64,000 nt of DNA, from contig JABWDB010000012.1 in assembly GCA_019614645.1 (NCBI GenBank), positions 5,394,001 to 5,458,000 of the forward strand, given 5' to 3'. Positions 34,601-46,167 of this stretch are shown here, in pieces. The stretch is from Stratiolaelaps scimitus (Eukaryota > Arthropoda > Arachnida > Mesostigmata > Laelapidae). A program made the translations under genes and the position numbers. The first letter of the stretch is position 1. Every line of letters begins with the position of its first letter. A model generated the notes under the pieces. That model saw only the letters and a list, made by a program, of their open reading frames with translations, was not told the origin of the DNA and made no database searches.

Positions 34601-34628
34601 TGATTACAAGGTTGTTCGAGGCGAATTC

Positions 34629-34665
34629 TATATAAGAACCAGAACAACAATTATAAGACCATTGC
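34629..34665 (+). promoter_or_regulatory. candidate TATA promoter of the achaete-scute homologue
   Basis: TATATAAG at 34629-34636 is followed by ACCATTG with the A at 34661, a spacing of 32 nt. The coding start is 343 nt further on. An acceptor-like CTTTTCACCGCAG ends at about 34735, so an upstream 5' UTR intron is also possible. Confidence 0.4.
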
Positions 34666-35003
34666 AGAGTTGAATACAGCATAAGTTTCATTTCTCACCT
34701 ACGCGAAGGTAGCGGAACTTCAACCTTTTCACCGCAGTGCGGCAGATACATCGGTGCTATCGAGAGGCGAGCACCCCCGGTTCACAACCTCCTCGCCAGA
34801 ACACGAACCGACAGTACTCTCTCCCACTGAGTGAAACGGGGATTCAAAACTGGTTGCAGGTCCTGCTCGGCTCCAGAAGGCTTAGAGTGTTTGAACCACA
34901 CAGTGAACTTGAACGGCGAGATTGTGAGCTACGACCAAGGATAACTATTGTATAATATACTACGGCTAGTGGTTCTGGTTCAACAGGTTGCGACAGCAGG
35001 ACC

Positions 35004-36295
35004 ATGGAGCTCGCGATGCCAATCACGCGTAAACTGCTGAGCTCAGGCAACGCCAACGTGGACAACGAGCTTCAGCATCCAAAGCCAACGGTACAACCCG
35101 TAAGTGAACATTGAATCGAGAATTTCCCTGGTAATTTCCGACGGGAACTTTTGCACAGGATGGATGCAGCCCCTTAAATAAACGACGGTTCGTGCCCCTT
35201 AAATAAACTAAATCGTCCTAACCTTCAACAAAGACAATAAGGTCTAGATGCTTCCTCCTGTGTCGGGAAAAATATCCTTGAACGAAAACGGTGCTTATCC
35301 AACGCAGTTTACCCATCACTGTGAGAAATAACAGAGGAATCATATTTTTTTTATTATTACTATTATCATTAACAATAGTTTGAGTGGTGTTTTTTTTACA
35401 ATGGTGATTCAGCCCGGTAAGTCTGGCTAACCGATTTTTACCGAAACGATTTCAGGGTCCATCGTCAGTGAATAAGCTCAGCCTTGACGCCATCTCGCTG
35501 ACAGTTGGAAAGATCTCCGAGACCAACAAGTATAAGAAGTCGGTCGCTCGAAGAAACGAACGCGAGCGACGGCGTGTGCAGCACGTAAATCGCACGTTCG
35601 ACACGCTCCGCAATCACGTGCAGGGGTACAAGAATGCCAACAAAAAGATGTCTAAGGTCGAGACACTTCGGTGTGCCGCCGAGTACATCCGTGAGCTTCG
35701 GACGATCCTTGGTCTATCAGAGGAGGACGCCGGCTTGTCGTCGTCATCGATCGATGACCCGGCGAATACAATGGTCCTAGATTATCCGTTGACGCCGACA
35801 ACGCCCACGTCACCCGGTAATCACCCGTCGTTGAGTTTCGGCTACCATTCGCACCCGATGTCACCGAACTCGTCCCATCCGTCTTCACCTGTTCGATCAC
35901 CGTATGACCATCCACCATCGCCCATGGAGACGTCCTGGGCCAGCTGCTCCCTGCCGACAAGCCCCATGCCTCAAATCTCCACCTGTACAACAATGCCCGC
36001 CGATAGATTTCAAACGTCGTCCGCGTTCGACGGTGGCCTCGCCATGAAGCAGGAGCCAACCGACGACGCTGTGACCATATCAGATAAGGGCAATCTTACA
36101 GCTACACCGGGGCCAGTTACGCCTCGATCAAATCATGCGCCTTTCGTGTTCGACTACAACTCGAACTCGATAGCAACAATCGAGACGACGGAGAGTGTCC
36201 TGGACGAACAGAGCTACGAGAAGATTGCGGCCGCTCTTCAGCAGCATGCCGACCAGCTCGGCAGTCTACACTTCAGCTATCCGACCTGTGAGTAA
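35004..36295 (+). CDS. ASH: achaete-scute family bHLH transcription factor (join 35004..35099, 35456..36295)
   Basis: This gene encodes a nuclear DNA-binding protein of the achaete-scute class, 311 aa. The family binds E-boxes as a heterodimer with Daughterless/E proteins and promotes neural fate. Exon 1 starts at ATG 35004 (context AGGACCATGG, a good Kozak match) and ends before GTAAGTG. The intron is 356 nt, phase 0, ending ACGATTTCAG. The bHLH lies at residues 64-118: basic part [10 protein letters not shown] with the E-box Glu, helix 1 [15 protein letters not shown], a short loop GYKNANKK, and helix 2 [22 protein letters not shown], whose K-SKVETLR-A-EYIR pattern is diagnostic for the family. 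The third basic-region Asn of most members (RERNRV) is Arg here. The rest is disordered, with ten SP/TP sites at about residues 145-254 and a SUMO-like MKQE at about 229-232. GTG 35468 is inside exon 2 and is not the start. The 3' end may be alternative (see the entry at 38069). Confidence 0.93.
35100..35455 (+). other. intron 1 of the achaete-scute homologue
   Basis: Donor GTAAGTG and acceptor TTTCAG, phase 0. Inside it CCTTAAATAAAC occurs twice (about 35174 and 35198), weakly resembling the SINE-like tail. Confidence 0.85.
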
Positions 36296-36345
36296 AACAC
36301 TTGGCAGCTTATATTTCGTTTATCATGGACATACGTTATACACGT

Positions 36346-36430
36346 ATGAGTATACGTAGAGCTTAAGCATTGTGAATCTGCAGCTCCTTTAATAAACCAT
36401 AAATATAAAGCTTGACCCTAACCTTTACAC
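36346..36430 (+). mobile_element. SINE-like repeat tail, copy C
   Basis: It reads GAGTATACGTAGAGCTTAAG, CATTGTGAATCTGCAGCTCC, then TTTAATAAACC and CCTAACCTTTACAC. It begins about 50 nt after the bHLH stop codon. It shares GAGTATAC with copy D, so the similarity extends upstream of the common core. Confidence 0.7.
36391..36396 (+). terminator. possible polyadenylation signal for the bHLH gene, inside repeat copy C
   Basis: An AATAAA lies 95 nt after the stop codon at 36293-36295. It belongs to the repeat's conserved TTTAATAAACC core. Confidence 0.4.
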
Positions 36431-36910
36431 CTTATCAAACACACATACATCACCCAGACACACACGCACTGCTCCTCAGAGACGCATACCACGTGTTGAC
36501 CACGATGTCCTGAACCCCCTTTGAAGAAATACTGCCAAGAAGAGAGGGGGACGCGGCGCAGTCATCGCGAACTCACCCCGCAACTACTACCACACATATA
36601 GCAATTTGAAATCGTCAAACGCTTCCGCGCCACATGATATCACACCAGCACGTTGTGCAAGATTAACAGTATAATGATTGCTGCCTCGTCAAAGTGCACG
36701 CCTTCGAAAGCGACCAAAGGGACACTCCGCTTAGTTAGCGCACATTCCCTCAACTCGAAAGTCCAACTTAGTTAGCCCGTGTCCCTGGCTCTCCCGCAAA
36801 GCGCGCCCGCTCTGACCGACTCTGCTGCCGCTGTCCCCTCCCAGCAGCGGCCGCGAGCCAGAAATCGAATCGACGCAGGGAAGGCCAGCCAGGCGTGAGC
36901 CTTGCTCGCA

Positions 36911-36945
36911 TATAAAAGCCGACGATGAACACACTTCTGCACGTG
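36911..36945 (+). promoter_or_regulatory. orphan TATA box near the bHLH gene
   Basis: CATATAAAAGCC with TATAAAA at 36911-36917 lies in GC-rich DNA, with a TGCACG site about 30 nt downstream that overlaps the E-box CACGTG. It may be the start of another transcript or a chance match. Confidence 0.3.
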
Positions 36946-38068
36946 GCCAAACCTGGCGAAAACTTTGGCCGGGATGTTTTTGCAAAACTTTTCACTTGTG
37001 CCGCCGCCCCGTACCGCCTCTCGCGCAACCTGCCTACGAATTGAAATGCACGGCTCACTCCCGCTAAATCGTCCTTCTAGCCCGAGCTTGAATCTATAAT
37101 AATCTCGACAGCTCTATATGGCTCGCTGTGGGCTGACCGGTAGGGGAGACGTCTGCCGAGATGATTGCGAGTTGTGGAAGCATTTTTAACCACGGCCGTC
37201 CAGCCCTGCGCGCATCGGTGTGCGGCTCGCTGTCGACAAGCGAAAGGGTGCTCTGAACTCAAACCCCGATCGAGCGCGAGCGCATGTTTGCCATGCGCGT
37301 TCAGGTGGCTCCGCACGCTGGGCGCGGATTTGTTAATCACTACCCATATAAGCTACACTTAACAAAAGGACGCCTGGTTATTTTTAGCCCGTCCTGCTGT
37401 TTACATCATGTTCGTCCAACGCTTGCGTTGCTGAGCACTGCCTGATTCGTGTGTGGAGAGCTGTAATCTCTCGTCGTAACGAATGTGTGTCCGAGTACGG
37501 CGCGGACGGCGGAGGGGGCGACTTCTTGTATTTGCCTGTGCGCTGAATCCTAGCGGGGTCGCTTATAGCGCAGCGTTGCGGTTCAGCCGAGTTGCATCAG
37601 CAATAGTGAACGCGTTTTTTTTTATAGAACACTTCCATACGCTCTCAAACTTCGAGCGACTCGAGCAATCTACAAGCGGTGGTGTTATCAACGATAGCTT
37701 TAGCGAAACGCTGCCCCTTATATATATAACTCGGCTTATGGCATGGCTACCATATTCTATATGATATTGTCGATAGTGAGTGCGTATGACAATTATATTT
37801 GTATTTTGCTCACAATATTCATGGGCAATATTGTATAAGAATCAGCGAAATAGAACGGCGCGGTCAGCATTCGATCAATAGTGTTTTGCTTTAGGAACAG
37901 GTTACGTATTGGGTCGCGGATACAACACTAATATAATTTCGAGTTCGGGTCGAAAGTTGACGTGGGCGAACGACCCCTTTTGCAAACGCTAAATATGATC
38001 ATCGTATAATTCGTCCAGCACTGTTTCCTTTTTCAATCATTAACGAAATACTTATTGTCCTTTTACAG

Positions 38069-38082
38069 ATTTGCCACAGTAA
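38069..38082 (+). other. possible alternative last coding exon of the bHLH gene
   Basis: The last codons of the bHLH ORF contain the strong donor sequence CCT|GTGAGTAA (GT at 36288). An acceptor TGTCCTTTTACAG ends at 38068. Joining them gives YPT-YLPQ and then a TAA at 38080-38082, instead of YPTCE-stop. An AATAAA at 38635-38640 could end this transcript. The intron would be 1781 nt. Confidence 0.4.
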
Positions 38083-38640
38083 AGCTCACCTGCTCCGTCA
38101 TCCCCTCACGACGGGATCAGACGATCAGCGTGGTCGTGTTGAAGGATGCCCGAGAATATGTGCGTTAATCCACTTAGCGTGATAACAATATGGGAGCTCC
38201 TATCGTACGAACGTATAGCGCCGCCCGTCATAGGCTCCGGCGGGGGGCGGAACACATCTTGCGCTCACGTTTTCGTGCGACAAGCAACGATACTCTCGAA
38301 TCAGGGCATCGAAATCGAATCAATTGTTAATATACGAGAAACGCTCAAGACACAATTGGGCGTTGCGTGGTGAATCATCTGTCGCGCACACTTCCGTAAA
38401 GGCTGACACAATATACTACAGGCGTGGGCGGTAACACGGGAGGGAATGATTGCTCTGAATGGTATTTCGTTCGTACGCGTATCCTATGCTAATTGCAGTG
38501 TGTTATAATGACATTTTTTTTTCTTGTAATTACAAGTGCGTACTACGCATCTTCAGAACAACAAGGAGTCGTCTGTGATAGTAGGTAGGTACTGTGTTCG
38601 TGCGGATCAGCGCCGTCGCTTTCAAGTAACCGATAATAAA

Positions 38641-39820
38641 GTCAACCACAAAACTGAGCCACAAACATAGGCCGCGTTATTTCTTTTCTATGGAATACTA
38701 TTTCGTACAGTATTTTCATACCATGTTAGCTAACGTAGATCACTAACCGGAAGCGGTGGGATACAGCCGCCAGAGGCTTCCATTGCCTATGAGGTTGTTG
38801 GTGTATAGGTGCAGTGATCCAGCCGAAGATTTTGCCTGTGAAATGGACCCAGTGCTTCGTGAACGTGCAATATACAGCGAATATTAACAATAGAGCTCGT
38901 TGATATCGGCAGGTGTGCGCAAAAGGCTACGTTCAGTAAAAGCAGCCTTAGTAATTGCTAATTTTCAATGATCAATTTGTGGCATCTCGAGCAATGAGAC
39001 GCATGAGCATTGCCAATGGTCAGGCAATGCTGGTCGCTGAGCCGAACTGCTTTTTTAATTGCGATTGCCCCGACAAAACAGCTGGTGACAAAGCTCAACC
39101 ATATCTGAGGTAGAGGGGCTGAAATAAGGCTTAATTAAGCTTTCTCTAATTTCTCATAAGCAATGGCAATCGGTATCTCATAACACGATCAACGATTAGG
39201 AATTTCATAAACGCGCAGCACCAAGATACAAAATGCTCAAGCTCCATAATCGACCTCAGTGTGCTCGATCGTTTCTGCTGAAAGAACGAGATGGAGCAAG
39301 CAGAACCCGTGATTTTTTTCGTTTTTTCGTACACACATATGATTAGTCGAGAGATTACCACCACGATAGTGTAGCGTTGAGTAGTTCTCGAGTAGTGCGC
39401 AGTGATTGCACGACGGCTGGCTGCGTGAGAGTTCGTGAAAGACCTTCGGGAGATCGGCCTCCGTAGGCGCTATCGCTGCGATGCGCGGAGCTTTGCAGCA
39501 GTGCGATCGATCGATCGATCGATCTTCAACCTCATCCCCGTGTCGGAAAGACTCTCTATGCTATCTTGTGTGTGGCCGTTTGCTTGAGATGCATATCGCG
39601 CAGAACTGAACACCGCGGTCGAGGAGTTTTGGGGCGGGCGGACGGGCCCAAAAGGCAGCGGCTTTTACGTAGTAATTGATCATTCTCTCACTTCGTGTCC
39701 AATTGACGGTTAGCCGAGACACTTCACTAACCAACAGAGATTGATACAATTGAGGTTACGCCCTAAGGGATAGATAGCTTGCCCATACGGAGAGAATACT
39801 TCGAAGGACGCAAGACAGGT
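38641..39820. other. no recognised gene
   Basis: Only short ORFs. A (GATC)5 run lies at about 39504-39525. Confidence 0.45.
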
Positions 39821-39975
39821 GGGCAAAGGTAAATGTTTATTGGTATATTAAAGGACCTGTAATCTTTACCCTGCTTAAGTTCCCTTACATGTATACTCAC
39901 CAGGTCGCGGGACTCGTACCTACGGCCTCCGGCTTTCGGAGGTCTGTTTATCTCACGGAGCGGCGCTCTCGAAGC
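39821..39975 (-). mobile_element. tRNA-derived SINE-like repeat, copy D (head and tail)
   Basis: This is the most complete copy. Read on the minus strand, a degenerate A box (CCGCTCCGTGAGAT, 39950-39963) is followed by a perfect anticodon-type arm (CCTCC-GAAAGCC-GGAGG, 39926-39942) and a T arm with a B box GGTACGAGTCCC (39909-39920). After GGTGAGTATACATGTAAG comes the family tail ACTTAAGCAGGGTAAAGATT, ACAGGTCCTTTAATATACC, AATAAACATTTACC. Loop position 33 is A instead of U, so it is tRNA-derived and not a tRNA gene. Total length is about 155 nt. Confidence 0.75.
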
Positions 39976-40167
39976 TAGATATAGGGCACGCTTATTTACA
40001 AATGGCAAAAATAAACGGATTGGGACGTATTTACGTCGTGTGCAGAGCTCCACGTTTTCTAGAAGTGCCATTGACGATTGCCTTATGGCTGACATTATAT
40101 TTTGTTAACTATGCGTGCAGATGTTGTGAAAGGGTTTATGCAATTTTGAATATTCCTATGAGCTTCC

Positions 40168-40237
40168 TATAAAAGAGAACTTAGGCATTGTAAAGATTGT
40201 AGTTCCTTTAATAAATCAATAAACGTTTACATTTACT
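40168..40237 (+). mobile_element. SINE-like repeat tail, copy E
   Basis: It reads ATAAAAGAGAACTTAGGCAT, TGTAAAGATTGTAGTTCC, TTTAATAAATCAATAAACG, TTTACATTTAC. It has no tRNA-like head. Confidence 0.7.
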
Positions 40238-40324
40238 CTATAACTAGCCATATAGCCAAAGCAATTTCAAGCGATCAATGATAGATCTTAGGTGTGCGAC
40301 CCTGCACGTCCCTCGAGGACAGCT

Positions 40325-40392
40325 GGAACTAATCGTTCAGCATTGTGAAACAGCAGTTCCTTCAATAAAACAATCAAACCTTTAATTTCTCG
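40325..40392 (+). mobile_element. SINE-like repeat tail, copy F
   Basis: It reads GTTCAGCATTGTGAAACAG, CAGTTCCTTCAATAAAAC, AATCAAACC, TTTAATTT. It lies about 90 nt after copy E, in the same orientation. Confidence 0.65.
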
Positions 40393-43300
40393 CATTGGCT
40401 AATACAAAAGTCAGGCCTTGCACTATTCCAAAGTGAAAATTCAAACACCTCAATGCCACAAAGTTGTTGATGTTGTTATCATCAATATGCATGACATTCT
40501 GGAACCTGTCTCATATTCTCATATTGACTATTAGGAAACTCCATGAGGTGGCGATTTGCCCGAGGTTCGCGCACCGAAAAACTGACGCAGCGCTTCTCGA
40601 CCTCCTCGGAAATCTCAACGAAGTTCAATTGAAGGATGGACTGCACAGCTGAGAAGACATACGTAGGTCAAGTGCACATGCGAAACTCACCCATATACGC
40701 ATCCATGCTTATCGTTGTTGTATCATACGATATTGCGACCTCCCGGTTTTCGTATAAGGCGAACTGCCTCGTCCCGCGTTGACCCCCGCCGAGTCTGGCG
40801 ACAGCACTCCGTCTTCATCAGTGAGCACAGCGCGACGGCTCTCGCGCCCTTCATTTTGCAGGGGCACGAGGCGAGCAGAATGCAGCCGTTGACGGTAGAC
40901 GGCGCTATTTGAGACTTGAGACTCGGTGAGATTTTGAAGCTTGAAGTTCACGAAGCGCGTGGATTCACATGAAGGCGGGGGGGACTCCCTTAAGAAGAGG
41001 GAATCTGATGCGATGTCACAGAACAGAGATCGGGAGCAGAGAACGGCTGCCAGTTCAGGCTCTGTTGATGCTGAGTGGGACCACCACCTGCTTGTCCCAC
41101 TCGGATCAGACGAGCGAGTAAGTGTGTAAATGTATGCACATGTACGTGTGAGAAATGGAAATATGCATGACATTATCACGGCTTTAGTTCCTCGATATCA
41201 GTAATACAGGCGTATTGTGCTGACACCAAGATCACCTTCGATGACAGAACAACGAGGAAGGAGGATTCGAATCCGAGCTTGAAAGACAACGTGAACACGT
41301 GTTTGCCCATGTCACGCAATGTGTATGGTTAGAAGAGAAATTCATTTTGTTGGTGATATTTTCTGGGTTTTTTCTTTTCTTTTCTTTTGGGGTTGCCCGT
41401 TATTTTTTTTCTTTTACCTCAAGTGGTTGGTTGTAATGAGTTGTTCCTTCAAGTGTAGGTGTATCCGTTAATAATTTCAATAGTCTATTCTATCGTTAGT
41501 TATTGCTGGCTTGAATAGTTGGAGGAAAAACAGGCTGACGCAGCCATCTCGGTTGAGATTGACCCATGCTAATGACGAGGCAATGCGGTGGACGCGCTGT
41601 AATGTTGTCTGACATTCAGTCCGAAAACATTAGATAACGAGGCAAATTATACGTGATTCAGTGTGCGTTATAATTCGACGAATTCAAGTTGGTGTTTGGC
41701 AATAGCTCTAACAGGAAGGGCGAAGAACGCTTGCTATGGTAAATTACTGCAGAGTGGAAATGGAACCCTCATTGTCGTAAAGAGATCCAAGGCTGAGCAC
41801 TGAACTGAAGACCTGTTACACAGCATCTAACGATACAGCATAGATTATAATAACTTTTTTAATTACAAACTGAGGTCTATTGACGAAGTAGTGCACTCCT
41901 ACGAGCACTTCAGTTTTCGTCGAAACAGATGAAGAGAAACTTCCACTGACGTGGGTCGTTCACGCCTGCTGATATCACTACCAACGGCAATAACATAAAT
42001 TTAAAAAAAAAACCTTCTATTCGCCTGTATATAGTCTGGCTGAGGCGGCATTCGAAAAGCATTCGCTACAACCCACGAGCAGCACACGTCCCAATTGGAA
42101 ACGTTGCACTAATGCCAACCCGACAGAAATTGCACGCAAGCTGGCAGCAACGAGAGGCGAGCAGTAAATTCGACAGACCTTTTTTTCTGCCTTTATATAC
42201 GACAGCCAATCGTAGCTGTGGTGGTCGCTACGCAAACGACCTGTCTCTAGAAATGTCACCGTGCTCTCGTTCGCCGACACTTGGCCATGGAGTCGGTGGC
42301 TCTGTAGTTCCCACTTACTCGTTCGATTTACTAGCCCGGGGTCGCTCGCTAGCTGATACTTCGGTGAGGTGCAGCGGGAAGTCTCAGCACCCGAAGTGGT
42401 GGCGGCGGCGGCGGCGGCATCAGATCGATTGTACCATGTGGATTGCGTCTCAGCCCGAGGGAGATATATGGCATTGCCACAAACAGCTAATGGCTGGTAG
42501 TACCGGTACGGAGTTGGCGTCGGCCCGTCGAGTCTATATTGTGTAGTTGAAGTTCAGGTTGAAGTTCGCCTCATCGTCACCACTCGGTGGCCAGACGACG
42601 CGCTCATAGGCGACCATTATTACAGCTAGCAGTTCTGCTCGTACAGCAAGCACCACCAGCGCCACCACTAACAGCGACTGCGACAACGAACGATACGGGT
42701 AACTACACTCGAGTTCGTCGAAGCTACAGACAACATCCAGAGTCTCGATGTTCGATCGTAGTCGATCGATGGGGTGCCATTACGACGACTCATTGTGGAT
42801 TTAGAGGAAGCAGAGTGTGTGTGCGCGCGGACCGGGCGCCGACCCCGGCGCCGGATAGACCGCTCAGGATGATCAGGATGCCACCAGGAAAGAGCTGCGA
42901 CAGTCCGCGCTAAGTGAACGAATGGGCGAACGATACCACCGCCATTACTACTACCACAACTACAACTACCATACGAGCGATACGAGAATGGGCACCGACG
43001 CTATGAGAGAGGTCTGCTCGGTGTGATCGACGACAATGCCGACGAAGCCATTCAAAGGGCGCCGAAGTTTGTTGCTTGCCAGAACGAGATACTTTTGCGG
43101 CTGGGACATTTTCGAGCGGGGAGAGGCTCGCAGGACAGTAGGACATTCGGCGAAGACGTCTGAGAGGGCGGTGTATTGGGAACCTGTTGGGTTCGGTGGC
43201 GAGGAAAAATTAGCAGCCACAGTCGAAGGCAAAGGCTCTCTAGCAAGTCCACTTGTCCGAACTGACGCGCCTCGAGAGACAACGAGGTGACACCGCACGA

Positions 43301-46134
43301 ACAACGGATAGCTCGACGAACGGAAGCTATTAACCATTAACTAACGAAGACCGAGTTCATCGTCCCGCCACAAACGGACTGAGTGTCGATTGCAGGTGTA
43401 AGTGTGGCCGTGGGGCGATATAGAACATTTTTTGAAAATCCGTAAAGCACCCAAACACGCACAGCCTTATTTGTATGCAGCCTTATCATGTCGAGTGCGA
43501 TCGATAGTACCTGTTAGTCAATCAGGCAACGATTGAAATATCGTGCAATGTTGTTCGATGCAGGTTGCGCAGTGGTTCGGCACAAACAAAATAAAACAAG
43601 CTAAGAACGAAAACACTCACTCAATAAACAACTTTAATTATGTTACACTACAATAGTAACATTCACTAAAAAATGCCTTCAATGGAAATGCTGCTAGACA
43701 ATTTACAATGCTGTGCAGGCCGTCGTTGTGCTTGTTGTTGTTGTTACTGTTGTTGTTGTGACTGTTCTCTAACCTTAGATCGGTTGGGGGCGATGTAGCA
43801 GTCAGCGATGTTGCTCTGATGAGCAGGAAGCCTCCACGACCCCACTGCGGCCAGAGACGAGCTCATTTATATGCAAAACAAGGAGAACTTAATTACGGTC
43901 AAAGTAAGCATGCCAAAGGTCTGGCGCAAGCTGAGCGCTGAGCATGGCCCGAGCGGAGGCGGCTTGGTAATTAGGTTTCTAACACAGTCGAGGGGTCGTG
44001 TGGCATTTCCGCAGACTAGGTATTCAGAGAGACCGATGTCTGTCGGTGTCCCGGCAAACTCACCACCGGTGAATTGTACGTTACCTGCTCTTCGTCTATC
44101 CAGAATGAGCTGGATGACGCACGTCGGAATCGTGATCTGATCGGATCGGGGACCGATTGCAGATGGATTAATCCTCGATTCGGCCGAGTATCGGCCCACA
44201 AAAGCTCGAGAGGTCTCCTCGTGTTTCCTTTTTGGACGACCCTGCCAGACCCGACGTCGAACGGTGGGAGGTGGGAGGTGGTTCTGTCAAGTGACAGGTG
44301 ACTCGAACTTTTGTCACTGAATAGGATCAGCCGAGGCTGGCGGTTGACAGAGGTAACTAGGTACGGGAAGGGAATATCTCATTCAATTCGATTCGTTCCG
44401 CTAATGAATTCTTCGTTTGGTGGAATGCATCATTTAAACTTTGACATTCGGCGAGCCGACTCGTCGATAACGGCAGCAGGGGAACGCGCATCAACCGCTT
44501 TAAATAATGTTCGTTACGGGTTCAAGCTAGACAATCACATATAAAGGCAATCGAGGAATGGAGAGATAATCGCATGATATTTAGTCTGGTTTGTTCATAT
44601 CATCTTCTATGTTGGCTATTATCACGAATGCTCTACATATGCATGATATGCTAATTGCAGAATTTAACGCCTTTCGCAAAAAGGTAAGCTATCCCATTAA
44701 ACATAACGGCAGTGGGCGAACTTTGTAGGCAGGGCATCTTTGCACTGGAGCGCCAGGGAATATTCAGCTAAAGTAGACCATGACACTAATTAGATACATT
44801 TCGTTTCAAAGGACGCCAGAGATACTATCAAATGATTATTGAGCCAAATTAATCATGGACTATCTTCGACTGTGAATTGAAATAGTAGCGGCATGTCTAC
44901 GATGAGCTGAAGAATCATAATTACTTGCGGCGTTTTCGGCGGGTCGGATGTACTGCCTTATTGGCTGCTCTCTCCCACGGGGCTGGCGACATCGCAATTT
45001 CCATCTTCGGGGCACCCTAACCCATAGGCCGCTTACTGCCTTCTCGTATCGAGCTCACAGACACCCAGTTGTACGATACACGAAACGATAGATCAGTTGG
45101 GGACCGCTAGAGAACGATCGGGTTGGACATGCTAAAGTGTATGTATGTTTATGTGTACGCCTATGTTAACACCATGGGCTAATTTACACTCGACGTGTAT
45201 GATGATAGTGTTCGAGTCCGTATCAGCGTATCCTCGTTGGTGTTTTTCTTAGTGACGGAGAAGAAAGAAATAAGGATCGCTAACGGCGATCCATTCCTCT
45301 TCATTTTCAGACTTAGTCAAGATACACCACCAGCTCGGACTTAGCTTAGGATAGAGACCATATTGCCGAAGCTGCTCGAACGGCCATTGGCCGAATCGCC
45401 GGCCACCGAATCCGGCGAGTCCGCCCGAATGCGGCTATGTCCTAGCGTGTTCGTCATATTATTGTCTGGCCTGCTCCGACTGTGTCGTCGGAGGAGACGG
45501 GTCACTCGTCAGACTGCAGCCTTCCTGTACAACCCCAGCGTTACAACGGTGTCAACGACAGACGATCCGCCTGCCGATGTCAATCGGAAGGGCTATCTCG
45601 AGTTGTTCACTGCGGTGACCCGGTGGACAACAGCCTTTCATCAATACGTTCCTATTGCTATTCAGTCGATTTTTCCCACTCGACCTGAGACGGTGGCGAG
45701 CGGTTCTCGCGCGGTGGCCGTCGCAACCCGTGGAACGATGTTATTCCAAGCAAATTGGCCAAGCACACACATACACACACACAGTCCGCGAAGATGATCA
45801 CATCATGAGAATGTTATCTCGTTCGTCTCTGACGAGCACAGGGCGACGGATATTGACAGAGACACCAGGATCAAAAACGACATACGCCCTGCTACCGATC
45901 TATCGACCGACCCCGAACGTACAACGCCAGCGAACTCCAACCGCTAGCTCCCGGATCACTCCGCATGTCGGAGGCGGCGCCGGCGACCAGCGACGCCTCG
46001 ACGGCTCGTCCAAGTTGGGCTCGAATCATAGGGAATTGGAGTCTGAGTGGAAGGACAAGGTGCTACCGTCCGGATGGAACAGACGATTGAAACGCTTCTG
46101 GGGCGGTGTCGAAAATTTGTCCTCGTAGCGAGCC

Positions 46135-46167
<33 letters not shown>
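46135..46167. repeat. (GA)n microsatellite
   Basis: GA alternation with one GC interruption. Confidence 0.9.

Noticed and set aside
35468..35470. Start of the bHLH protein at 35468
   Set aside because: The codon is GTG and lies inside exon 2; an upstream ATG exon with good Kozak context and splice sites explains the N-terminus.
41262..41285. B-box-like GGATTCGAATCC
   Set aside because: No A box or cloverleaf stems nearby.
45363..46128. Overlapping ORFs of 144 and 157 codons
   Set aside because: Two frames open over the same GC-rich DNA, no domain, no splice support.
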